Positions 46,375-54,355 of a DNA stretch of 64,000 bases are shown piece by piece. The position numbers and the translations under genes were made by a program. Origin of the DNA: Alphaproteobacteria bacterium. GTDB taxonomy: Bacteria > Pseudomonadota > Alphaproteobacteria > UBA9219. How positions within the stretch are numbered: position 1 is the first letter of the stretch; every line of letters begins with the position of its first letter. Location: positions 1 through 64,000 of the forward strand of contig JAFALY010000035.1 of assembly GCA_019233975.1 (NCBI GenBank). Direction: 5' to 3'. Below the pieces are notes generated by a model. It was not told where the DNA came from. It worked only from the letters and a program-made list of their open reading frames with translations, and ran no database searches.

Positions 46375-47133
46375 ATGTATATGCTCGTTTTCATCACGCT
46401 TGTGATTGGCCTCATCAACATCTATGCGCAGATATTGACGGTGCAGACCCAAAGGCTTGCGGCCAGACAGGTCGGCCTGGCGCGCACCATGCAGCAATGG
46501 CAAACCGCCGCCATTTCAATGGCGAACAGCATCTATTATGAAAATGGCACACCGGCCACCACGTCGGGGTGCAGTCTGTCGATTAATGTGCCTGCCGGTC
46601 TTGCGGTATGTGCGCCACCCGTTCCCGGTGTAACGGGAGATGCCGCTGGTACGGTGACCGCTGGCGGCAATGTGCTGAACATGATTGTTAACCACAACAC
46701 TAACGCGACGGAATGCGTTCATCTGCCATCCGTGTGCACGGCGCATTCCGGCATAAACTGCACAAGTTGTAAGGCCAGCTACGATGCGGCAGATTATCAA
46801 TACTATTCCATCTATGTGAAGGATAACACAACGCATCAAAGCTTTGTGGTGACTTTCGTTCCGCCGCCCACTATTTCAGCCAGCAATCCAGCCCCCGGTT
46901 TTCTGACGCTCGCAGGGGGTTATCAGACCAGCCAGACTCAGGCGGATCTGATGCAGCAGTTCGTCAACGCGTTTGTGCCGAATTATACCTATGGCATCGT
47001 GAATGGGCGTGTTTTAAAGGTCGCAGGGGCGCAGATAAACGGCAACCCGCTGACTTTTGACCTGACGGGCTTGGCAGTTGGTACAATACCGGATAATTCT
47101 ATTGCGATGATCGGCAACCCGGTCGGCTTCTGA
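46375..47133 (+). CDS. Pilin-like membrane-anchored exported protein, unknown
   Basis: The product of 252 residues starts with an uncharged hydrophobic helix (MYMLVFITLVIGLINIYAQI) followed by a long amphipathic helix (QTQRLAARQVGLARTMQQW). This is pilin-like architecture but without the charged leader and Gly-Phe cleavage site of a type IV prepilin. The distal part contains five Cys, suggesting disulfides, and beta-rich segments. It precedes the prepilin-S74 gene by 26 bases and likely shares its transcript. Possible roles are a minor pilin or assembly partner. Confidence 0.65.
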   Translation: MYMLVFITLVIGLINIYAQILTVQTQRLAARQVGLARTMQQWQTAAISMANSIYYENGTPATTSGCSLSINVPAGLAVCAPPVPGVTGDAAGTVTAGGNVLNMIVNHNTNATECVHLPSVCTAHSGINCTSCKASYDAADYQYYSIYVKDNTTHQSFVVTFVPPPTISASNPAPGFLTLAGGYQTSQTQADLMQQFVNAFVPNYTYGIVNGRVLKVAGAQINGNPLTFDLTGLAVGTIPDNSIAMIGNPVGF

Positions 47134-47159
47134 CGACACGGGACAGAAAGGAACAAGTC

Positions 47160-48551
47160 ATGAAACTGATGCAACATTTCCGTTCCGGGCTTCGTAAAAA
47201 ACAGGGCGGTTATACGCTCGTGGAACTGGCGATTGTCCTTGCCGTTGCCGGTCTGCTTTTTACCGGCTTATGGCGCTTGCTGTCGGGCGGTAATCTGCAA
47301 CTGAAAGACGCCGCCACCGCCACGCAACAACAACAACTGATCAGTGCCATCAAGGGATACTTGTTGTCATCAAACGGCACTTCCTTTATTCAGTTGGCAG
47401 GTTCAGCGGGCACATGGCAGTTGAAACTGCCGACGAATGCAGCAGGCACGGCGAACTGCGTCACTGAGGTTGCGGGTTATAACGAAACCGGCCTTTGCAA
47501 CTATCTGCCCGCCGGATTTTCAGCGACGACCACCAACCCGTATGGTCAGACTTATCTGGTTTATGGCAAAAATGATGCAAACAGTCCGCCGGTCGGTTTT
47601 GCGTTCCTGATCATGACAACGGGCGGTGAAACCATCACTGATGCCTCGGGTGGTCGGGTCAGCAGTCAAGTCGGCGCCGATGGTGGTTTTATCTATAGCA
47701 ACAATGTCTGCGGTAACGCCCCGAGTGTTTTTGCCTGGGCTTGCGGTGCTTATGGCGCATGGTCGGAACTCGTGACCGATTTCGGCGTGGCGGCACCCGC
47801 TGCCGGTGGTTTTGTTGCCAGCCGCACTTATTATTCGCCGGATCAGGATGCGAACCAGCCGTGGCTCGCCCGCACATTACTGAATAACAATATTGGCTAT
47901 AACACGATGTCGACCAACCTGTTTTTGGGTGGGCAGACCATGTATATGGCAAACTCGACAGGCGCGACAGCGGGTGGTGGCACAATCAGCATGCAGGGCG
48001 GATCCATGACGGACGCCGTCACGGACGCAACCGGCGCGCAGATCAATATAACGCACAGCAGTACCGGCAATACCACCAATCCGCGCCCGCAGATATCAGT
48101 TGCCAGTGGTTGCTCGCAAACCAGCCCCGGCGCCCCGGCCAGTTGTCAGTACTCAATCAACGTCACAGGTGACATGAACGTGTCCAGCCTGATCAACGCC
48201 AACTATGTTTATGCGCAGAACCTGTATGCGCAGAGCTTTATTTATCAATCATCGGATCAGCGTCTGAAGAAAGACGTGACGACCATCGAAGATGGGCTCG
48301 ACAACGTCATGCGTATTCGACCGGTCAATTACACCCTGAAGGTCAATGATAAAAAGAGCATGGGTGTTATTGCGCAAGAGCTGCAACAGATTTACCCCGA
48401 CGCCGTAACGGTTAGCGACGGCAACGGTATGTTGGCGGTGAATTATTCCAGTCTGATCGCGCCGCTGATCGCCTCGGTACAGGAACTAAAGCACGAAAAT
48501 GATGCGCTCAAGGCGCGTATTCAAGCGTTGGAAACTAAGACGGGCCGCTAA
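47160..48551 (+). CDS. Type IV prepilin-like protein with C-terminal Peptidase S74 chaperone domain
   Basis: The product of 463 residues has a basic leader, then KKQGGYTLVELAIVLAVAGL. The peptidase cleavage site is G17/Y18 and Glu sits at position +5 of the mature protein, as in type IV pilins. Residues 60-360 are Gly/Thr/Asn-rich and beta-fibre-like. Residues 365-463 are an intramolecular chaperone auto-processing domain: SSDQRLKKDVTTIEDGLDNV, MGVIAQELQQIYPDAV, VNYSSLIAPLIASVQELK and a closing coiled coil. The SDQRLK stretch has the Ser and the Lys five residues on, which form the catalytic dyad in phage endosialidases. Self-cleavage and trimer formation are therefore expected. AAAGGA precedes the ATG. 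It is the last gene of the cluster on this strand. Confidence 0.88.
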   Translation: MKLMQHFRSGLRKKQGGYTLVELAIVLAVAGLLFTGLWRLLSGGNLQLKDAATATQQQQLISAIKGYLLSSNGTSFIQLAGSAGTWQLKLPTNAAGTANCVTEVAGYNETGLCNYLPAGFSATTTNPYGQTYLVYGKNDANSPPVGFAFLIMTTGGETITDASGGRVSSQVGADGGFIYSNNVCGNAPSVFAWACGAYGAWSELVTDFGVAAPAAGGFVASRTYYSPDQDANQPWLARTLLNNNIGYNTMSTNLFLGGQTMYMANSTGATAGGGTISMQGGSMTDAVTDATGAQINITHSSTGNTTNPRPQISVASGCSQTSPGAPASCQYSINVTGDMNVSSLINANYVYAQNLYAQSFIYQSSDQRLKKDVTTIEDGLDNVMRIRPVNYTLKVNDKKSMGVIAQELQQIYPDAVTVSDGNGMLAVNYSSLIAPLIASVQELKHENDALKARIQALETKTGR

Positions 48552-48564
48552 GACACGGCCCTTT
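48542..48564 (+). terminator. Possible terminator at the end of the Dot/Icm cluster
   Basis: GGGCCG (48542-48547) pairs with CGGCCC (48556-48561), followed by TTTATT. The hairpin overlaps the prepilin stop codon. The stem is short and the T-run imperfect. Confidence 0.45.
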
Positions 48565-48946
48565 ATTGCGGCACGGTGTTGAGCTCGCACTGCAGAACGC
48601 AGCCGCGACCGTCCGTTGCGGGGACAATGCAGCATGTGGGGGCCAACTGTGAGCCTATCCCCTTGGGAATGGCGTCTGTCCTGCCTTCAAGGCAGCTGTT
48701 TAAGTCCGGTGTCGTGAAATCTTCAAAAAATCCGTCAGGTGAAGTGTACCCGAAATTCTGGGTGATGCATTTGTTGGCGGCTGCCAGCAGGGCTGGCGGC
48801 GGCAGGTAGGCGTCTTGCGGGCAGGCGAAATGCTCGCTGCACATGGCGCGACCAAAATTGTGCGACTTTGGCGGATCATCAGCCAGAGCGGGTGTGCAAA
48901 CCAGCAAACCAAACGCAGCAATAGCAACGCGTAAGTGCAAACGCAT
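48563..48946 (-). CDS. Small secreted cysteine-rich protein, unknown
   Basis: The product of 127 residues has a signal peptide (cleavage near TPALADD). The mature part of about 105 residues contains eight cysteines (MCSEHFAC, NKC, SC, TCC, GC, QC), enough for four disulfides. No known family is recognised. It converges on the prepilin gene with 11 bases between the stops. It could be a secreted or periplasmic factor, possibly related to the neighbouring system, but only position suggests this. Confidence 0.65.
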   Translation of the reverse strand: MRLHLRVAIAAFGLLVCTPALADDPPKSHNFGRAMCSEHFACPQDAYLPPPALLAAANKCITQNFGYTSPDGFFEDFTTPDLNSCLEGRTDAIPKGIGSQLAPTCCIVPATDGRGCVLQCELNTVPQ

Positions 48947-49056
48947 AGGGTGTCCCCTGTAAAATGGCGATGTTTATTTTTGCCTTAAAACCGCTTGTTT
49001 AGCAACTCGTATGTTGTAGGATCGGCGCCATCAAACCCCCTGTCCGGAGGATGCCC

Positions 49057-49641
49057 ATGACGCGCCGCCAATCCCCTGTGCAATTACCCGACAATCGTGA
49101 CCATCTTATCCGTTATGCCGCCAAGGCACCGCAGCACCTGTACTGGGATTTCTGTTCGTTCGGTGATGTGCCGCTGGCGGTTGGTATCGATGATGACGGC
49201 ACCGTGTGCCGCGTGCATTTCATGCCATCGGCCAAGTCAAAGAAGCTGCCTGAGGCTTGGCTAAAAGAATGGCCCGACACGGTCTTTATTCATTATCCCA
49301 AGGCCATCGTCGCCCTGACACAACACATATTCACCGGCAAACCCTGCGCCATACGCATGGTGGGCACACCGTTTCAGCAAAGCGTCTGGAAGCAGATTGC
49401 GAAAATCCCGTCGGGTGATATTGTGACCTATGCCGATATTGCGCGTCGTATCAAAAAGCCTCTGGCTTCGCGTGCTGTCGGTACCGCCTGCGGCGCAAAT
49501 CCGGTGCCGCTGCTGGTCCCCTGTCACCGCGTATTGGCCAGCAATGGCGGGTTGGGCGGCTTTGGCGGTGGTCTGCCGTTGAAGAAAAAGCTTCTGGCGA
49601 TGGAGCTTCTTGAACCGTCCGCGTCCAAGAAAGCAGCCTAA
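49057..49641 (+). CDS. ogt: Methylated-DNA-[protein]-cysteine S-methyltransferase
   Basis: The product of 194 residues has GTPFQQSVWKQIAKIPSGD, then YADIARRIKKPLASRAVGTACGANP and the active-site LLVPCHRVLASNG. It removes alkyl groups from O6 of guanine in DNA by irreversible transfer to the Cys. The start ATG 49057 is six bases after GGAGG; the earlier ATG 49051 touches the ribosome binding site. It could equally be called ada C-domain-like, but no Ada N-domain is present. Confidence 0.95.
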   Translation: MTRRQSPVQLPDNRDHLIRYAAKAPQHLYWDFCSFGDVPLAVGIDDDGTVCRVHFMPSAKSKKLPEAWLKEWPDTVFIHYPKAIVALTQHIFTGKPCAIRMVGTPFQQSVWKQIAKIPSGDIVTYADIARRIKKPLASRAVGTACGANPVPLLVPCHRVLASNGGLGGFGGGLPLKKKLLAMELLEPSASKKAA

Positions 49642-49644
49642 AGC

Positions 49645-50103
49645 TTAGTGGTAGACGCCGCCGCAGATCAACGTGGTGTCAAACTTCTCGCAATAGGCAT
49701 CTTTCGGGCTCACCGTATGCGTGATGGGGTCCATGTATTTATAGGATTGCCAGAATGACTGTTTTGTCAGCCCCATCTCAATACGTTCCTGAATGAAGGG
49801 CGTGCCGTCAATATCTTTCAGGGCCATCAAATCATGCCCGACCAGAACGGGGTTCTGGCCATGCGCCAGGCATTTGCCCGTTGTGTCATAGGCCGTCAAA
49901 TAAAGGTCGCCCTTAATATACGGGCCCGATTTATTCATGATATCGGCAAAAGTTTCGGTTGGCCCTTTGGCCTTTAATTCTTCAATCGCCTTTTTGACAA
50001 AGGCGACCGCTTCATCCTTGGTTGCTTTGCTGTCGTCAGCGTGTGCAGCCATGGCAGTGCAACACAAAGTCACAAACGAAAGAAACAGTACAGATGAACG
50101 CAT
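49645..50103 (-). CDS. Exported single-Cache-domain protein
   Basis: The product of 152 residues has a signal peptide (AMAAHA site). The Cache-type sensor fold has DEAVAFVKKAIEELKAKG, DLYLTAYDTTGKCLAHG, NPVLVGHDLMALKDIDGTPF and a C-terminal KDAYCEKFDTTLICGGVYH. Such free-standing Cache proteins bind small ligands in the periplasm. The two late Cys may form a disulfide. It converges on ogt with a three-base gap. Confidence 0.85.
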   Translation of the reverse strand: MRSSVLFLSFVTLCCTAMAAHADDSKATKDEAVAFVKKAIEELKAKGPTETFADIMNKSGPYIKGDLYLTAYDTTGKCLAHGQNPVLVGHDLMALKDIDGTPFIQERIEMGLTKQSFWQSYKYMDPITHTVSPKDAYCEKFDTTLICGGVYH

Positions 50104-50163
50104 GTCTGATCTCCGTCATGGGGGTGAGAGACCAAGCCTAGAAGAAGAAATATTGACGACAGG

Positions 50164-51348
50164 TTAATTGACCAGATCAACCCGATTACCGCTTGTTGCA
50201 CTGCGGCTAATCGTATTCTGATACTGTCCTAATGCTTTTAACAGGAGGGCGTCATTACTGAAGCCGTTCGGCAACATATAGTTATCCTGGCCCCATGTCC
50301 TGGCTGTGCCGCCCGCTGTGTTGACGGTGGTTTGGGCCATGGTTGAGGCCGTTTGTGTATCGGGTGCGGTCGTGGTGGCAATCGTCGGGCTGCTGGTGTT
50401 CGTTGACGTACCTGCGGCTGCATTCGGGGTTATGACGGGCTGCGCTGGCGTGTTGACGATAGGGTGCGCGCCGGGCATGGCCGGGTTGGTTTCAACGGTT
50501 GAACTGGTGCGCATGTCATGGCCGTTTTGGACCAACGCGATCATGCGGTCCTGCTGTTTGATGGTTGCATTCAGCCGCTCAATGGCAGTGGCCACGGGTG
50601 TGCGTGACTGCGCCGGAACATTGCTGGCGGTGCGTACCGGCGCGATAACGCCGCCATAAGGCAATTTGTTGGGGTTGAGCGGGAAAGCATGCGCACTGTC
50701 TGTACGATCGGGCAGGGGGAAACTTTTATCTGCGCGCAACGGCTTTAACGTCGCCTGATTGTTCAGGGCAAAAACAGGCGCGCTGACCGAGGCTGCCGTA
50801 GCGGGGATGCTGGGTGTGATGGCACCATTTGCCTGCGCCAGTTTTATGCTTTGCTGTATTTCCGGCTGTTGTGGCGCTTGTTGCACGGCTTGTTGTGCGG
50901 CCGCATCAGTATCGGCCATCATAACGGGCGTTTCCTGCGGTTTCTGCGCGCCTTCATCGTCACCTAACATCGCCAGAACAATATGCCCGGTTGCGTCATG
51001 TCCGGTTTGCGATTCCATTAAACTGTCGCCGGTTGACCCGGCCAGCGCCAGTACGCCAGAGGCAATACCACCAACACCGCCGTACAAAATATCACCTGCC
51101 ACGCGCGCGGCGGGATGAATATCTTCACCTGCAATGGCGCGATAGGCTGAGCTGATTACCGGGATGTGCTCAAGCGGGTTCAGCGTGTCGAGTAAATCGC
51201 TGAAAGTAAAATTCTCGTCGGTCTGGACTTCGGACGCTGTGCGGTCGAATTTCGTATAGCGACGACTGTCCACGCTCGCGGCATTTATGTTGCTCGCGGT
51301 CTGCGTCGTGGCGGCCGTATCCGCTAGAACTGGATTAACCTGCAGCAT
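50164..51348 (-). CDS. Hypothetical protein with a conserved alphaproteobacterial N-terminal block
   Basis: The product of 394 residues has FTFSDLLDTLNPLEHIPVIS and YRAIAGEDIHPAARVAGDIL, followed by GGVGGIASGVLALAGS, a small hydrophobic patch. I recall this block from conserved alphaproteobacterial proteins of unknown function. The rest is Ala/Thr/Pro/Gln-rich and probably disordered, with a basic Lys/Pro region near the middle (KPLRADKSFPLPDR). No signal peptide is evident. ATG 51348 has GAGGGGG next to it; starts at 51390 or 51411 are possible. Confidence 0.6.
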   Translation of the reverse strand: MLQVNPVLADTAATTQTASNINAASVDSRRYTKFDRTASEVQTDENFTFSDLLDTLNPLEHIPVISSAYRAIAGEDIHPAARVAGDILYGGVGGIASGVLALAGSTGDSLMESQTGHDATGHIVLAMLGDDEGAQKPQETPVMMADTDAAAQQAVQQAPQQPEIQQSIKLAQANGAITPSIPATAASVSAPVFALNNQATLKPLRADKSFPLPDRTDSAHAFPLNPNKLPYGGVIAPVRTASNVPAQSRTPVATAIERLNATIKQQDRMIALVQNGHDMRTSSTVETNPAMPGAHPIVNTPAQPVITPNAAAGTSTNTSSPTIATTTAPDTQTASTMAQTTVNTAGGTARTWGQDNYMLPNGFSNDALLLKALGQYQNTISRSATSGNRVDLVN

Positions 51349-51542
51349 GTCCCCCTCACCCACCAGGTATATGTGCAAACCTTGTGCCATAATATTATTG
51401 ATATTTTTCAATATATTAGGTGCTTGCCGTGGAAAAGATTGCCGCCCCTGCGGGCCAAGAATGATGTCACGCTGCTTGGTTTTGCCATTCGTGCCGCCTA
51501 TTCTTTAATGGTAAAAATTCAGCCGAATCAGTCGGATGCTTC

Positions 51543-52169
51543 ATGCCCACACTTTATCTGCTCATTCCCGATCTGGCGCTGGCCGACGCTGTGCGCGAAC
51601 AGTTGCCATGCCAGATGGTGTTGCCAGACGCGCCGCAACCACATGATGTGTTTCTGGTTGATGAAGCCTGCGCTGATAAAAAATCCCTGCAGAAAATCAC
51701 GCAGTGGCGCGTTGATTGTCCTCTGACCATCCTTACGCTCGGTGCAGCGCCTGTGGGGCTGGATGCTGCTATCATCACTGAAAATTTTGCCAAGCCTGTA
51801 CGGCTTGGCCATCTGACCGGGCGCGTCGTTTTCTATCTGGAAACAGCACCGCGTTTGCGCGCCAATCCTATCTGGATTGGCCCTTATCAGTTACAGCCTG
51901 CGCTGAGACAGCTTTTGCGGGATGCGGGTGACCCCATACGCCTGACGGAAAAAGAAACCGCCATTCTGGAATATCTGGCGCAAAGCAAAGAGCCCGTACC
52001 ACGCGAAGATCTGTTGGCCGCCATCTGGGGGTATGACGGGCGTATCGATACGCACACGCTAGAGACGCATTTGTACCAATTGCGGCGCAAACTGGACCCT
52101 GAACAACAGGGGTATGAGATTTTGGTGACACGCAACGCCGCTTATTTCATTACACAGGGCGCGCCGTGA
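51543..52169 (+). CDS. OmpR-type winged-helix regulator with degenerate receiver
   Basis: The product of 208 residues has a receiver-like N-terminal half (DVFLVDEACADKK, FAKPVRLGHLTGRV). It retains an Asp in FLVDE and a Lys, but the acidic pair near the N-terminus is reduced. The C-terminal winged helix has RLTEKETAILEYLAQSKEPV and IDTHTLETHLYQLRRKLD, clear Trans_reg_C features. No histidine kinase is adjacent. It overlaps the M15-like lipoprotein gene, so they are one operon. Confidence 0.85.
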   Translation: MPTLYLLIPDLALADAVREQLPCQMVLPDAPQPHDVFLVDEACADKKSLQKITQWRVDCPLTILTLGAAPVGLDAAIITENFAKPVRLGHLTGRVVFYLETAPRLRANPIWIGPYQLQPALRQLLRDAGDPIRLTEKETAILEYLAQSKEPVPREDLLAAIWGYDGRIDTHTLETHLYQLRRKLDPEQQGYEILVTRNAAYFITQGAP

Positions 52170-52771
52170 TGTGGGCAGGCGTGCGGAACCTATGCCTTGC
52201 CGTGCTGCTTGCGCTGTCGCTGACTGCCTGCGACACGACATCCGACAGTGGTACGCATGCGCCCAGGCAAGTGTCGGGTCGCGGCATGGCAAAGACAAAG
52301 CCTGATCCGCTTCTGACCCGGCGTATCGTTTTGGTGCACGCACCAAGCGGCGAGCATCTGGATGTCGTCTATTATCATGACGGCGCGTATGACAAAGACG
52401 CACTGAAGAAAATCAACCACATCATGCGCGACCGCCACGCCAATGTTGATGGTGAAATGGACCCGGAACTGATTGATTATATGCTGGACCTGCGCACGCG
52501 GCTTTCCCTGCCCCCTACAGTGCCGTTCGAGGTTTTTTCCGGTTACCGCACGCGTGAAACCAACGACATGCTGGCGCGGCATAATAATCATGTGGCGATC
52601 GAAAGCCTGCATATTCATGGCTGGGCGGTAGATTTTCGCATCGCGCATGTGAACGGCGCGGCGCTGTGCGAGATTGCCAAAACCATGCAGCGCGGCGGCG
52701 TTGCCTACTACCCCGACGACAACCATGTGCATATTGATTTAGGTAATATTCGCACCTGGAATGGGAAATAA
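52169..52771 (+). CDS. DUF882/M15-family lipoprotein (peptidoglycan endopeptidase-like)
   Basis: The product of about 200 residues has a lipobox SLTACDTT near residue 22. It then carries the M15 metallopeptidase motifs VFSGYRTRETNDML, SLHIHGWAVDFRI and NHVHIDLGNIRTW. The zinc-binding His and Asp residues of YcbK/MepK are present, so cell-wall cross-link cleavage is likely. The start overlaps the regulator stop by one base; GTG 52166 is an alternative. Confidence 0.86.
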   Translation: MWAGVRNLCLAVLLALSLTACDTTSDSGTHAPRQVSGRGMAKTKPDPLLTRRIVLVHAPSGEHLDVVYYHDGAYDKDALKKINHIMRDRHANVDGEMDPELIDYMLDLRTRLSLPPTVPFEVFSGYRTRETNDMLARHNNHVAIESLHIHGWAVDFRIAHVNGAALCEIAKTMQRGGVAYYPDDNHVHIDLGNIRTWNGK

Positions 52772-52894
52772 CTGATATAAAACGGCTTTGCGCAAGCAAT
52801 CTGGGGCTGGACAGGGGACATTCAAACTGCTATTCACCCACCCCTTGCCGTCCCGAAAGTGACTATCGGGCTGCAGGGTTATAAAGTGTGGTGC

Positions 52895-52970
52895 GGGCGA
52901 TTAGCTCAGTTGGTAGAGCAGGTGACTCTTAATCACCGGGTCCAGAGTTCGAGCCTCTGATCGCCCACCA
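52895..52970 (+). tRNA. tRNA-Lys (CTT)
   Basis: The acceptor pairs GGGCGAT with ATCGCCC, and the D arm has TAGCTCAGTTGGTAGAGCA. The anticodon loop CTCTTAA gives CTT, and the T arm has GAGTTCGAGCCTC. Discriminator A and CCA are encoded. It decodes AAG. Confidence 0.97.
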
Positions 52971-52993
52971 TTATTTTACAAACGGTTACGAGA

Positions 52994-53021
52994 AAAAGGC
53001 GACCTGCAAGGATCGCCTTTT
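52994..53021 (+). terminator. Rho-independent terminator after tRNA-Lys
   Basis: AAAAGGCGA pairs with TCGCCTTTT around a ten-base loop, then CTGTTT. It starts 24 bases past the tRNA. Confidence 0.75.
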
Positions 53022-53203
53022 CTGTTTCTGGGTAACAAACGGGGTAACAGGTTAAGGCAAGCTTGCTGTTTTTCTCCGCCCCACCAAAATCTCAAATATA
53101 CTATCAGTAATGCCTTGATGTTTGCCGCGCACGCCTCATATCAGGCAGAGACTTCGGGTCAACGACAGTGATGGTCAGTCCGATACGATACGCGCCAACG
53201 CAT

Positions 53204-54355
53204 TTAAAGCGACTGTAGGGCCGCGCGGACGCGTTCAACAACATCCGTCCAGACTTTGCGTTTTGTCTGCCTGAATAGGCGCAGGGAGGGATACCATGGG
53301 CTATCGTCACGATCCGGGAACCAGCGCCAATCGGCAACGTGCATGAGCATGCCCCAAGCTGGCCTGCCGAGAGCACCTCCAAGATGCAAGGGGGCACTGT
53401 CGATTGAAATCAGCAAGTCCGCAACGCAAAGGATAGCGGCTGTATCGTCAAAATCTTTAATCTCCTCATCGAGGTTGATTACTGAAAGACCCTCTGGCGG
53501 ATTTTTGGCCTGTTCCGCATGCGGGCCTTTCTGGATAGAAAGAAAGGTCGCCTTAGCATCACCCAGAGGGGCCAGCTGTTCAAGCGACATGGATCGATCC
53601 GGATAAGGCGTTGGCCTGCCGCCCCAGACCAGTGCGACAAGGGGATGGGGTAAAGCAGCCAGACGTTGCTGCCATTTCTCCAGCTTAAGCGTGTCCGGCG
53701 TAAGATACGATGTCGATACTGGTAGATCGGAAAACGTCAACCCTAGCGCCATTGGCAGGCTCATCAGCTCACAATGATATTGTCCGGGCGGGGGCAGCAT
53801 GCCGGGTTGCGTTATGATATCAATGCCCGGCATACGCTGCGCCAGCGGCAGAACTTCGGGGCTGACTTCAAAAACAATTATTGCGCCACTGCGTTCTTTC
53901 GCAAGTGGTAACAGGCGCATAAACTGAAATGTGTCGCCATGCCCTTGCTCGTCATGAATTAATAATGTTTGTCCCTCAATCCGCTGGCCATTCCAGCGCG
54001 GCAATTGAACGCGGCGCTCAATCTTTTTTGTGTGTGGCAGCCCATAGCGATGGCGATATTCGCGCCACCCGCGATCAAAATCACCAAGCATCAGGCATGA
54101 TTCAGCGATATCAAAACGAAGGGGAAGGTCACCCGGAACATTTTTAAGCAGCATGAGGCGTATGTCGCGCGCCTCTTCGAACTTTTTCTGATGCCAAAGC
54201 ACGTGGGCCAGCATTTTCCATGTCGCAATCGGGCCGGTTCCCTGCGACAGCGTTTGACGAAGCGCCACTTCTGCTTCTGGAAAATGCCCTTCTTTGATAA
54301 GGATATCGAGGTCCTGCTCCGATTGTTGGGCCAATTTCATTGTGTCAGGATTCAT
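53204..54355 (-). CDS. TPR protein with glycosyltransferase-9-like C-terminal domain
   Basis: The product of 383 residues has about three N-terminal TPR-like helices (GHFPEAEVALRQTL, VLWHQKKFEEARDI, CLMLGDFDRGWREY). The C-terminal domain has LLIHDEQGHGDTFQFMRLL, LVALVWGGRPTPYPDRSM and LISIDSAPLHLGGALGRPAW, a GT-B fold of the heptosyltransferase/GT9 type. Such TPR-GT proteins often modify surface or flagellar proteins. It overlaps the upstream sulfotransferase gene by one base (TGATG), so the two are coupled. It lies near the autotransporter. Confidence 0.83.
   Translation of the reverse strand: MNPDTMKLAQQSEQDLDILIKEGHFPEAEVALRQTLSQGTGPIATWKMLAHVLWHQKKFEEARDIRLMLLKNVPGDLPLRFDIAESCLMLGDFDRGWREYRHRYGLPHTKKIERRVQLPRWNGQRIEGQTLLIHDEQGHGDTFQFMRLLPLAKERSGAIIVFEVSPEVLPLAQRMPGIDIITQPGMLPPPGQYHCELMSLPMALGLTFSDLPVSTSYLTPDTLKLEKWQQRLAALPHPLVALVWGGRPTPYPDRSMSLEQLAPLGDAKATFLSIQKGPHAEQAKNPPEGLSVINLDEEIKDFDDTAAILCVADLLISIDSAPLHLGGALGRPAWGMLMHVADWRWFPDRDDSPWYPSLRLFRQTKRKVWTDVVERVRAALQSL

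Noticed and set aside
52971-53203. tRNA-Lys flank as an integration (att) site
   Set aside because: No integrase gene and no duplicated tRNA 3' end were seen within the window.
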